Positions 1 to 8,080 of a stretch of DNA of 64,000 nt are shown piece after piece. The DNA lies in NCBI GenBank assembly GCA_002897995.1, contig BDTT01000022.1, positions 1-64,000 on the forward strand, written 5' to 3'. Within the stretch, counting starts at the first letter, position 1, and the number at the start of each line of letters is the position of its first letter. The notes under the pieces are model-generated. The model worked only from the letters and a program-made list of their open reading frames with translations. It had not been told where the DNA came from and did not search any database. This DNA comes from a bacterium BMS3Bbin10 (GTDB taxonomy: Bacteria; Pseudomonadota; Alphaproteobacteria; Rhizobiales; Methyloligellaceae). The translations under genes were made by a program, and so were the position numbers.

Positions 1-137
1 AAAGGAATGAGGAAAACGATCAGACCTACCGTTCCCAGAACGCGTGAGCTCTTGGGTACTTTCCGATGCCAGGTGTGAAGCGAGTCCTGAGTTTGCAGCT
101 CGCTTTCACCAGGATCCTTGCCCGAATGTCCGGTCAT
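1..137 (-). CDS. HlyD-family type I secretion adaptor, N-terminal fragment
   Basis: The minus strand opens a reading frame at ATG 137 that runs off the left edge of the window (45 codons visible). It begins MTGHSGKDPGESEL, has a polar stretch of about 30 residues, and enters a hydrophobic segment (GTVGLIVFLIP). This is the usual start of a membrane fusion protein: short cytosolic tail, then one membrane anchor. An AGGTGG ribosome-binding site lies about 7 nt upstream. It starts 25 nt after the stop of the PrtD-type ATPase on the same strand, the normal prtD-prtE order. The family call rests on this position and topology, because the periplasmic part is outside the window. Confidence 0.7.
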   Translation of the reverse strand, partial: MTGHSGKDPGESELQTQDSLHTWHRKVPKSSRVLGTVGLIVFLIP

Positions 138-162
138 TACATTCCACCTTTGTCAACAGGTC

Positions 163-1875
163 CTAGGCCGCGCCCCGTTTTCGCTTTCGTTTTCCCCGAA
201 CCGCGTTGGCGTTCATTAGCCTGGACAGGATTTCGTCGCGTTCTCCGAAGGCGATGACCTGCCCGTCGCGCATCATCAGGATCTTGTCGACATATCGCAA
301 CAGCGTGGCACGTTGGGTGATGGCCACAACCGTTATCTTGCGTTCGGAGGCATCGGCGATGGTCTTGATCAGCGCCTGAGTACCCTGCTCATCGAGATTT
401 GCATCCGGTTCATCCAGAATGACCAGTTTTGGATCGCCGAAGAACGACCGCGCCAGGGCTATGCGCTGTTTTTGCCCGCCCGACAGCGGGGCGCCATCAA
501 TCCCAATGACGGTCTGATAGCCGTTCGGCAGGTTTGAGATCAGCTCTTCAACGCCCGCCAACCGGGCGGCCTCAACAATCTTGCCGTCATCGGCGTCTTC
601 TTTCATGCGCGCGATATTCTGGCTAACGGAACCGGGAAACAGTTCCACATTCTGCGGCTGGTATCCAAGATGGACGCCGAGTTGTTCGCGGTTCCAGTTT
701 CGGATGTCCATACCGTCGAGCCGAACGCATCCGGCGCTGGGCGGTAACCCGCCGACAATCAGTCTCGCCAGCGTCGACTTGCCGGCTGCCGTCGGACCGA
801 TGATAGCGACCGACTCTCCCGGCTCAACGGCGAAGCTGATATTCGACAGAATTGGCTCCTGTTGTCCCTGAACATAAAAAGAGAGTTTTTCAACCACCAG
901 CTGGCCCGCCGGGACCGGCAGGGTCAGGGCGTCGTCACTGGCTGGCCAGTCGACAAATTCTTTGAGCCGGGTGTATGCTTGCCATGCAAAGACAGTGTTG
1001 CGCCACCCCTCAATGGAACCCTCGACGGGGGCCAGGGCTCTGCCACTGATAATCGAAGCGGCCATCATCATGCCGGCCGTGAGCTGATTGTTGATGACGA
1101 GATAGGCGCCCCAACCCAGCAAACCGATCTGTAATACCAACCTGATGAATTTCGATGCCGCGGTGATATATGCGCTTCTGTCACCTGCGACGGCTGATTC
1201 ATGCAAAGCCAACGCATTGTCTTTGCCCCATAGCGAAACGCTGTCCGCCGTCATGCCGAGGGCATGTACGATCTCGGCATTGCGTATATGATTTTCCGCA
1301 GTTGACATCGCGCGGCGCGAATACAATCCCGATTGCCGCAAGGGTTTCGATGTCAGTTTCTGGTTGGCGAGCGCACAGCAGAATAGCAGCACTGCGCCGA
1401 TCAGGGCCAGTGCGCCGAGCATCGGATGAATGAAATAGACAATCAGCAGATAGACAGGAGAGAGCAATGCGTCGAACATAAGCGGCACGACAGGGCCGGT
1501 AACAAATGAGCGCAATTGATTGATATCCCGCAGCCCCTGCAGGTTACCGTGATTGCCATCCGGTTTGAGTTTAAGCGATGCCGCCAGCACGGGACCGCCG
1601 AGAATCGTTTCGATGCGCACACCGATGCGCGTGAGGATCATTCTTCGGAGGACCTCGAAAACGGCCAGCGACGTCAGGGCAATCAGGGCGCCGAGGCTCA
1701 GCACCAACAGTGTATCGATGCTTCCGCTGAGAAGCACACGGTCAAACACCTGAAACAGGTAAATAGGAACGGTCAGCATCAACAAGTTGATGCAAAGTGA
1801 AAATGCCCCTGCCAGCAGAAAAGCGGACCGGCAGGCGGACAATGCTTTTGATATCTTATGTTCCAGTTGGTGCAT
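163..1875 (-). CDS. prtD: PrtD-type type I secretion permease/ATPase
   Basis: Inner-membrane ABC exporter of 570 aa that would power one-step export of RTX-type substrates with an HlyD adaptor and a TolC channel. An N-terminal transmembrane domain (about residues 15-310, first helices near 20-45 and 52-75) precedes the ATPase: Walker A GPTAAGKST (360-368), signature LSGGQ (464-468), Walker B LVILDE (484-489). There is no C39-like N-terminal domain, which fits PrtD/AprD rather than HlyB/LapB. The switch (H-loop) position reads AITQRATLL, with Gln521 where the family has His. The C-terminus is a basic GKRKRKRG tail. It is followed by the HlyD start at 137, and no outer-membrane gene is visible here. 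The RTX metalloprotease at 4955 is a plausible substrate, by inference only. Confidence 0.9.
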   Translation of the reverse strand: MHQLEHKISKALSACRSAFLLAGAFSLCINLLMLTVPIYLFQVFDRVLLSGSIDTLLVLSLGALIALTSLAVFEVLRRMILTRIGVRIETILGGPVLAASLKLKPDGNHGNLQGLRDINQLRSFVTGPVVPLMFDALLSPVYLLIVYFIHPMLGALALIGAVLLFCCALANQKLTSKPLRQSGLYSRRAMSTAENHIRNAEIVHALGMTADSVSLWGKDNALALHESAVAGDRSAYITAASKFIRLVLQIGLLGWGAYLVINNQLTAGMMMAASIISGRALAPVEGSIEGWRNTVFAWQAYTRLKEFVDWPASDDALTLPVPAGQLVVEKLSFYVQGQQEPILSNISFAVEPGESVAIIGPTAAGKSTLARLIVGGLPPSAGCVRLDGMDIRNWNREQLGVHLGYQPQNVELFPGSVSQNIARMKEDADDGKIVEAARLAGVEELISNLPNGYQTVIGIDGAPLSGGQKQRIALARSFFGDPKLVILDEPDANLDEQGTQALIKTIADASERKITVVAITQRATLLRYVDKILMMRDGQVIAFGERDEILSRLMNANAVRGKRKRKRGAA

Positions 1876-2104
1876 TTCGCAGTGCTGTATGAATTGTAGG
1901 GCCCAAGATTGCTGATCGGAAAATCAATATTGTGATACCCCCGCTGATTTGAAACATAAGGCTGTTGTGGTTAATAAGTTGGAACCCTTCCAAACCGCCT
2001 GAGATGGGACAGCACATAATGTGCCGCACGCGCCTGCACAGCGCTCCTTGCGCCGCAGCGTTTCGTCAAGCGGCGGAAGCTCCTCAGACCCTCCAATTTA
2101 GACC

Positions 2105-2135
2105 TTGAAGCTACAGTAGCTGTAGCTTTTATATT
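2105..2135 (+). promoter_or_regulatory. MerR-type metal-responsive promoter of the zinc exporter gene
   Basis: A -35-like TTGAAG (2105-2110) and a -10-like TATATT (2130-2135) are separated by 19 bp instead of 17. The spacer is filled by a near-perfect dyad AGCTACAG-TAG-CTGTAGCT (2109-2127). A long spacer with a central dyad is the hallmark of promoters activated by MerR-family metal sensors (ZntR, CadR, PbrR). The P-type ATPase starts 37 bp downstream. No merR-like gene lies in the window, so the regulator must act from elsewhere. The remaining bases between 1876 and 2104 show no gene. Confidence 0.75.
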
Positions 2136-2171
2136 GCGCCGTCCCACACACGAATCTCGAATCGGATCACC

Positions 2172-4268
2172 ATGTCAAACAGACTGATACTTCAAGTCGA
2201 AGGTATGGATTGCCCCAGTTGCACCAATAAGATTGAGGGTGCGGTATGTGCAATTCCAGGCGTCGAAAATGTAACGCTCAACTACACGAGCCAGCGCTTG
2301 AATCTCGATCTTGATGAAAGCGCGACAGATGCCGCCGCCGTCACGCGGGTGGTGGAGAAGCTGGGCTACAAGGTCACAAAGCCGGGCGAGAAACCCGAGG
2401 CCGCTTATACGCCCTGGTGGCAAACCGGCAAGGGGCGTCTGGTGCTGGTTGCCGGAGCACTCTTGGTCCTGGCGGGGACACTCTCCTTCGTCATGCCGGC
2501 ATATGCATTTTACGTTTTCTCCGCCGCCGCGCTCGTGGCGCTCTTTCCCCTCGCCCGCAAAGCGCTGATGAGTGCGATCGCCGGACAGCCCTTTACCATT
2601 GAAACCCTGGTGACCATTGCGGTCATCGGCGCGATCATCATTGACGAGGCCGCCGAGGCCGCGGTAGTGGTTTTCTTGTTCCTGATTGGTGAAATGCTGG
2701 AAATGCTGGCCGCCGCGAAGGCTCGCCGCTCGGTGCAGGCGCTTGCCGATCTGGTGCCAAAGACCGCATTTCTCGTTTCCAGTTCAGGAGTAACGGAAGT
2801 TGCGGCCGATACGCTCGCCGTTGGCGATCTGGTTGAAATCCGCCCCGGCGGGCGCATCCCGGCGGATGGGGCGATCACGCAAGGGGAAACATCTATTGAT
2901 GAATCGGCGGTCACCGGCGAATCCATCCCCAAGCGCAAAGAGCCCGGCGACGGCGTCTTTGCCGGCTCCATCAATGCGGACCGGTTGATCCGTATACGCG
3001 TCGAGAAGGGCGCGGAAAACAACATGATCGCCCGCATTCTGCAAATGGTGGAAGAGGCCGAAGCGAGCAAGGCGCCGACCGCGCGGTTTATCGACCGCTT
3101 CAGCCGTTATTACACGCCTGGCGTGATTGTCGTGTCGGCGCTGATCGCTTTTGTTCCACCGCTGTTTTTCGGAGGCGACTGGACCCTGTGGACATACAAG
3201 GGGTTGGCGATCCTGCTTATCGGCTGCCCCTGTGCGCTCGTGCTGTCCACGCCGGCGGCCATTACATCGGGCATTTCGTCGGGCGCGCGCCAAGGCCTGC
3301 TGATGAAAGGAGGCGCGGTGCTTGAGGCGATCGGCAAGGCCACGCTCATCGCCTTCGACAAGACCGGCACCCTCACCGAGGGCACGCCCAAGGTAACCGA
3401 TATCAGGACCTTTTCAGGCGAGGAAAAAAACCTGCTGACGCTGGCCGGCGCGGTCGAGGCGGGGTCCTCTCACCCGCTTGCCGTGGCCATTGTCGATGAG
3501 GTCAAGAAGCGCGGCGTCAAGATCGTGGAGGCCACCGGCTCGGAGGCATTGAGCGGGCGCGGCGTCAGAGCCCAGGTCGATGGCCGGGACGTGATTGTCG
3601 CCTCGCCGCGTTACGCCGCCAAAATCGCCAAACTCTCGAAACAGCAGAATGATGAAATTCGCGCCCTAGAAGAAGAGGGAAAGACAGTCGCCGTGGTGGT
3701 CGCGGACAAAACGGCGCTGGGTATTTTCGCGCTGCGCGATGAGTTGCGTGACGACGCGGTTGACGCCATGAGGGAACTGGATGGTCTGAACGTCGAGGCC
3801 GTCATGTTAACCGGTGATAACGCGCGCACCGGCGCGGCCCTCGCCTCGCAGCTCGGCATCAAGGTTCAGGCGGAACTGTTGCCGCAAGACAAGCTCGAAG
3901 CGATCGAAAAGCTGAAAGAAGAATTCAATGTGGCGATGGTCGGCGATGGCATCAATGACGCTCCGGCGCTGGCGCGCGCCGATGTTGGCATCGCCATGGG
4001 CGGCGGCACCGACGTTGCTCTGGAAACAGCGGATGCCGCGCTTTTGCACGAACGTGTCGGCGACGTCCCGGCACTTATCTCCCTGTCGCGCGCGACCATG
4101 GCGAACATCCACCAGAACATAACGATCGCCCTGGGGCTCAAGGCGGTTTTCCTGGTAACGACAATGATGGGCGTGACCACGCTGTGGATGGCAATCCTCG
4201 CCGATACAGGCGCGACGGTTCTTGTGACCCTCAACGCCCTGCGCCTGCTCAAGCACCGTTTCAGCTAG
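2172..4268 (+). CDS. zntA: Zn/Cd/Pb-exporting P1B-type ATPase
   Basis: Heavy-metal-translocating ATPase of 698 aa that exports divalent Zn, Cd or Pb across the inner membrane. An N-terminal metal-binding domain carries GMDCPSC (Cys14 and Cys17). The core has the CPC motif in the membrane (352-354), the phosphorylation motif DKTGTLT (Asp396), TGES (248-251) and GDGINDAPALA in the hinge. The last helix carries DTGATVLVTLNALRLL, whose Asp678 matches the conserved Asp that marks the Zn/Cd/Pb subgroup rather than the Cu exporters. The start ATG at 2172 follows the MerR-type promoter directly. The gene stands alone and is followed by palindromic repeats. Export is well supported; the exact metal is inferred from the motif class. 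Confidence 0.93.
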   Translation: MSNRLILQVEGMDCPSCTNKIEGAVCAIPGVENVTLNYTSQRLNLDLDESATDAAAVTRVVEKLGYKVTKPGEKPEAAYTPWWQTGKGRLVLVAGALLVLAGTLSFVMPAYAFYVFSAAALVALFPLARKALMSAIAGQPFTIETLVTIAVIGAIIIDEAAEAAVVVFLFLIGEMLEMLAAAKARRSVQALADLVPKTAFLVSSSGVTEVAADTLAVGDLVEIRPGGRIPADGAITQGETSIDESAVTGESIPKRKEPGDGVFAGSINADRLIRIRVEKGAENNMIARILQMVEEAEASKAPTARFIDRFSRYYTPGVIVVSALIAFVPPLFFGGDWTLWTYKGLAILLIGCPCALVLSTPAAITSGISSGARQGLLMKGGAVLEAIGKATLIAFDKTGTLTEGTPKVTDIRTFSGEEKNLLTLAGAVEAGSSHPLAVAIVDEVKKRGVKIVEATGSEALSGRGVRAQVDGRDVIVASPRYAAKIAKLSKQQNDEIRALEEEGKTVAVVVADKTALGIFALRDELRDDAVDAMRELDGLNVEAVMLTGDNARTGAALASQLGIKVQAELLPQDKLEAIEKLKEEFNVAMVGDGINDAPALARADVGIAMGGGTDVALETADAALLHERVGDVPALISLSRATMANIHQNITIALGLKAVFLVTTMMGVTTLWMAILADTGATVLVTLNALRLLKHRFS

Positions 4269-4269
4269 A

Positions 4270-4337
4270 GCGTATCACCGATAAGCATGTCCCCGCGAAG
4301 GCGGGGATGGAAACCGGTTATCGGACAAATGATACGC
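4270..4337. repeat. Intergenic palindromic element interrupted by a second small palindrome
   Basis: Outer arms GCGTATCA (4270-4277) and TGATACGC (4330-4337) and middle arms CCGATAA (4278-4284) and TTATCGG (4318-4324) form one long hairpin. Its loop contains a separate stem TCCCCGC-GAAG-GCGGGGA (4290-4307). The outer parts resemble the palindromic intergenic elements common in Hyphomicrobiales. The inner part looks like a different GC-rich mini-palindrome inserted in the loop. It begins 2 bp after the zntA stop codon, so it can also act as the 3' hairpin of that transcript. Confidence 0.8.
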
Positions 4338-4350
4338 ATAAACAAAGAGT

Positions 4351-4391
4351 TAGATCGCGGTTTTGATTCCATCAAAACATGAAGCGATCTA
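4351..4391. repeat. Second palindromic element adjacent to the first
   Basis: TAGATCGC (4351-4358) pairs with GCGATCTA (4384-4391), and inside it GTTTTGAT (4360-4367) pairs with ATCAAAAC (4371-4378) around a three-base loop. It lies 13 bp after the first element, suggesting a paired repeat unit. There is no T-run, so it is not a classical terminator. Confidence 0.7.
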
Positions 4392-4954
4392 GAAGCCCGT
4401 CGTTCCGGCGGTTGGTTTCCTGCGCAGGGGCGCCGCCGCGCTCCTCTGATCCTTCCGCGTTGAATCGGTTCACCCCTGACATATTGGAAACAGGTCAGGG
4501 ATCGAAAATGGGTATCAGGCGTCGCAGACTGTTCACCGGATTGCATCGCAGCGGCACATTTTCATGTCGTTCGCGGCTTATCTCCTTACATGATTTGCCG
4601 TTGAAACGGTTTTGAGACCGCCGGGGGCGCTGCCGGCCGTATTGGTGATGCCTATCTAAACTTTCCAAGAGTTCTGTAACTGAATCGCAACCTGTTCGTG
4701 GCGTAAATAATCACATGCCGGGCTCGATCCCCGATTCTGGCCGGTACTGCCGGCAGCGGCATGGTTGCGATGACGACGCGCCAGTGACGGTGATGTGGGC
4801 CAACAGGCAAGGATCACCTGACAAGTCTGGTGCAACTGAAGGCGGCGGAGTGAGTACAGAGTACATAGAAGTCTGTCCCTGCCATTGTCGGGATTGTGCA
4901 GCTCGGATAGCCGCCGATGCACAGGATCCGGCAACTCCGGACAGGGTGGCGTAG
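4392..4954. other. Non-coding stretch before the RTX protease
   Basis: About 560 bp without a convincing gene. Short frames exist on both strands but have no start context or family features. The stretch GGACAGGGTGGCGTAG just before 4955 can serve as a weak ribosome-binding region for the protease. No promoter could be assigned with confidence. Confidence 0.5.
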
Positions 4955-6859
4955 ATGGCGCCAACTTATACCAATCAACAGGTCATCGGGCAGATAGACT
5001 CCGGAGCTCAGTGGTCCGGCAACCAGATTACCTACGGATTCCTTCAGAGTTCACCGTCCTGGGATATAGGATATGAGGGCGACGGTTTTTCAGCCTTTAC
5101 TTCAAACCAGGAAACCGCCACACGCGAAGTGATCGCGTTATGGGACGATCTGATCGCCCCGACGGTTACCGAACAGACGTCAAGCCAGCAATTTGCAAAC
5201 ATCAAGTTCGGCAACACCACTTCATACATCAATTACGCCCATGCCTATTATCCTGGAAACTATAACTGGGCCGGTGAAGTATGGCTGAATTCGCAGACCT
5301 ATAGCGGTCTCTACAGCCCCGATCCTGGCGACTACTACTTCATGACCATTCTTCATGAGGTGGGGCACGCGCTGGGTCTGAGCCATCCCGGCTCGTATAA
5401 CGGCGGTTCCCCGACCTACGCCAATGACGCGGTCTATGCGCAAGACACTCATCAATGGACGGTGATGTCCTATTTCAGCGCCTCGAATACCGGAGCGGAC
5501 TGGAACGGCGGCAATGGCTGGCAATATGCCCAGACGCCGATGGTCCATGACATTTTGACGCTACAGTCGATTTACGGCGCTGACACGGGCACGCGGGTGG
5601 GTGACACGACCTACGGTTTCAACGCGAATGCAGGAAACCAGCTATTTGATTTCTCGCTGAATGCGGCCCCGGTTGTGACAATCTATGACGCCGGCGGGAC
5701 GGACACGCTCGATCTTTCAGGCTTCACGCAACGTGCGATCATTGATCTTGAGCCCGGCGCCTATTCATCGGCCGGCGGCGTCACCAGCGCCATGACCTAC
5801 AATATTGGTATCGCCAACGGCAGCTGGATAGAAAACGCCATCGGCGGAAGCGGTGATGATACCGTGACGGGGAATCAGCTCGATAATATTCTGCAAGGCA
5901 TGGCCGGCAGCGACCTCATCGAGGGTTATGGCGGCAATGACCGGCTTTACGGCGGTGCCGGGTCGGATACGCTTAATGGCGGTGACGGCAACGATATTTT
6001 CTTTGCCGGGCTGTCCGATGGGACCGACTTTCTGACCGGCGGCAATGGCTTCGATATTCTGGATTTCTCCGGCGTTGGCGGTGTGGTGCAGGTCAACCAG
6101 CTTGCCGGCACGGTGACCGGGTCTTCAGGCAACGACATATTGTTGGACGCGTTCGAGCAGGTCATCGGCACGGCCTTTGGCGATGTGCTGTCGGGCAGCC
6201 ACGGGATCAATATCCTGGATGGCGGAGGCGGCGACGACCTGATATTCGGCAATGGCGGCATCGACCTTCTGCGCGGCGGCGATGGTAATGACACCATCTT
6301 CGTAGGCACGGCCGATGGGGTTGACCGCTACCAGGGAGACAATGGCTTCGATATTCTGGACTTCTCCGGCGTTGGCGGCGTGGTGCAGGTCAACCAGCTT
6401 GCCGGCACGGTCACGGGCTCTTCAGGCAACGACATTCTGCTGGATGTGTTCGAAGAAGTGATCGGCACCAATTTTGGCGACGTGCTCTCGGGCGGGCATG
6501 GCATCAACATCCTGCGCGGCGGCGGGGGGGCGGACCAGTTCTTCGGCAATGGCGGCATCGATCTGATCATCGGCGAGGGCGGCGACGACACCGCGACGCT
6601 CGGGAGCGGCGACGACACCTACCGGTTCTCAAACGGGGATGGGGCGGACACCATCCTCGACTTCAACGCGGGCGCTGGAAGCGACGACAATATCGATCTG
6701 CGCTTCCACTCAGCGGCGACGTCGCTCGTCCAGATGCAGGGAGCGGGCTTCATCTCGCAGAACGGCGCCAACACGGAAATTGACTTCGGCGGCGGCGACA
6801 TGCTGACCCTCTACAACATCGCCATGGGCGATCTGCATGCGGATGATTTCCTGTTTTAG
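4955..6859 (+). CDS. Secreted serralysin-like M10 metalloprotease with RTX repeats
   Basis: Extracellular zinc protease of 634 aa. The catalytic motif HEVGHALGLSHP (134-145) and the Met-turn VMSYF (Met171) define the metzincin/serralysin domain. From about residue 295 to 560 there are glycine-aspartate-rich nonapeptides of the GGxGxDxL type that bind calcium. There is no N-terminal signal peptide, and the protein ends in DDFLF, the acidic-hydrophobic end expected of a C-terminal type I secretion signal. The RTX region contains two tandem units of 99 residues (5978-6571). It is probably exported by the PrtD system at the left end of the window or by the second system at 20.5-26 kb. It lacks a recognisable neighbouring inhibitor gene. 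The family call is firm; the substrate is unknown. Confidence 0.92.
   Translation: MAPTYTNQQVIGQIDSGAQWSGNQITYGFLQSSPSWDIGYEGDGFSAFTSNQETATREVIALWDDLIAPTVTEQTSSQQFANIKFGNTTSYINYAHAYYPGNYNWAGEVWLNSQTYSGLYSPDPGDYYFMTILHEVGHALGLSHPGSYNGGSPTYANDAVYAQDTHQWTVMSYFSASNTGADWNGGNGWQYAQTPMVHDILTLQSIYGADTGTRVGDTTYGFNANAGNQLFDFSLNAAPVVTIYDAGGTDTLDLSGFTQRAIIDLEPGAYSSAGGVTSAMTYNIGIANGSWIENAIGGSGDDTVTGNQLDNILQGMAGSDLIEGYGGNDRLYGGAGSDTLNGGDGNDIFFAGLSDGTDFLTGGNGFDILDFSGVGGVVQVNQLAGTVTGSSGNDILLDAFEQVIGTAFGDVLSGSHGINILDGGGGDDLIFGNGGIDLLRGGDGNDTIFVGTADGVDRYQGDNGFDILDFSGVGGVVQVNQLAGTVTGSSGNDILLDVFEEVIGTNFGDVLSGGHGINILRGGGGADQFFGNGGIDLIIGEGGDDTATLGSGDDTYRFSNGDGADTILDFNAGAGSDDNIDLRFHSAATSLVQMQGAGFISQNGANTEIDFGGGDMLTLYNIAMGDLHADDFLF
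5978..6571 (+). repeat. Two tandem 297-bp coding repeats in the RTX protease
   Basis: Unit 1 (5978-6274) and unit 2 (6275-6571) have an exact 297-bp period (99 codons). Both encode GGDGND, then NGFDILDFSGVGGVVQ, then LAGTVTGSSGNDILLD and HGINIL. Long stretches are identical at the DNA level, with changes mainly near the junctions and in third positions. This indicates a recent duplication or gene conversion inside the gene. Confidence 0.85.
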
Positions 6860-6953
6860 GGGGTGGTGAAAGGCATGGCAGGCGCGTTTGGGGGAGAGCA
6901 GGTCCATTTCCTCTGAATTTGGGCATCAAGCTCAGTGGGTCAGTGTTCTGCGG

Positions 6954-7913
6954 TTATCGATCCGGGCTTTTTCCGCTTGTGAGAAATCTGTTCGGTATCA
7001 AAGCTCTTTTCCCATGTAATATCTCGGCTACCCACCACCTTAGGATCGGACCAAGCATGTCATAGTAGCGCGGTCTGACGGCGAGGGCCGGAATCATGTG
7101 GCGCATGAAAGGGGAGAACATCGCCGGCGTTTTTTTCGCCATCGCAAGCAGGTCGGCATTCTCTTTTCGATGCAGCATCGCCTGGATGTTGGTCATGACA
7201 TCAAGCTGCGCCCGGTTGTTACGCATGCCCCGGGCGGAATAGGATTCCGGTGAATAGTAAAACGATGCCAGTGGCTCTCGAAGGGCGCAAAAGCCGTGAC
7301 GCAGCGCCACCGCATATATTGCAAACCAATCGCTATGCCACCGCAACTCCGGGTGGAGGCCCCCGGCCTCCAGAAGGGCTGCGCGTTTGAACATCGCAGT
7401 ATTGATGCTTAGCCAGACAAATCGTTTCTTCGAAAGTTCCGACAGATTGGCGGGTGAAAAAAATCTTGGATTTGCATCTTTGACAAACCACATCCCGAGC
7501 GGTGAATCATCGCCGTATGTCTGCGTTGTGCTGGTAGTGGGTTCCCATTCGGAAAATTGTGAGGTTACGAGTTGGGCTTGAGGATATTTTTCAATGCAGC
7601 CCATCAGCGCGCTGCACATGGAAGGCTCGATCTTCTCGTCCGCACTGGCAAGAATCACATAGTCGCCAGATGCGGCAAACAAGCCCTTGTTGACCGTGTC
7701 AGGGACACCGAGTTGCGTGCCGTTTTGTAAAAGGCGAATTTGCGGGAATTTTAACCTGAATTTGCCTATGACATCGAGACTGTGGTCGGTAGATGCATCG
7801 TCGACGATAATGATTTCATCAAACGGCCTGCTCTGATTCACCAGACCAGCCAGCGATATATGCAGTTCTTCGGCGTGATTGCGGTTTGGAAGAATTGCAG
7901 AAACAGTTGCCAT
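6954..7913 (-). CDS. Family 2 glycosyltransferase
   Basis: Predicted cytoplasmic GT-A fold glycosyltransferase of 319 aa. The N-terminus has the typical nucleotide-sugar pattern: VSAILPNRNHAEEL, then EIIIVDDASTDHS with DDAS at residues 38-41. A later ADEK segment could supply the metal-binding acidic residues. The C-terminal third (WWVAEILHGK) is less conserved. It is transcribed away from the TIGR04372 gene, with 167 bp between them, and converges on the protease. A role in assembling a surface glycan is inferred from the neighbourhood; donor and acceptor sugars cannot be read from the sequence. Confidence 0.8.
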   Translation of the reverse strand: MATVSAILPNRNHAEELHISLAGLVNQSRPFDEIIIVDDASTDHSLDVIGKFRLKFPQIRLLQNGTQLGVPDTVNKGLFAASGDYVILASADEKIEPSMCSALMGCIEKYPQAQLVTSQFSEWEPTTSTTQTYGDDSPLGMWFVKDANPRFFSPANLSELSKKRFVWLSINTAMFKRAALLEAGGLHPELRWHSDWFAIYAVALRHGFCALREPLASFYYSPESYSARGMRNNRAQLDVMTNIQAMLHRKENADLLAMAKKTPAMFSPFMRHMIPALAVRPRYYDMLGPILRWWVAEILHGKRALIPNRFLTSGKSPDR

Positions 7914-8080
7914 GAGATCGATCTTTATTCATTTGGCCACGAGATATTTTGGATTGGTACCGCTCAGGACCTTTGATTTTCGATATCATAGCATTAGAAT
8001 TCTGCGTCAGCCGACAGTCCTGTCTTGAGGCTGCTATACTTCAATATATTGATTGGTGAAACAGGATTGCCGTGTAAGCA

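Noticed and set aside
5800-6650. Short repeated GC-rich units that could be mistaken for a CRISPR or tandem-repeat array
   Set aside because: They are in-frame RTX nonapeptide codons within the protease.
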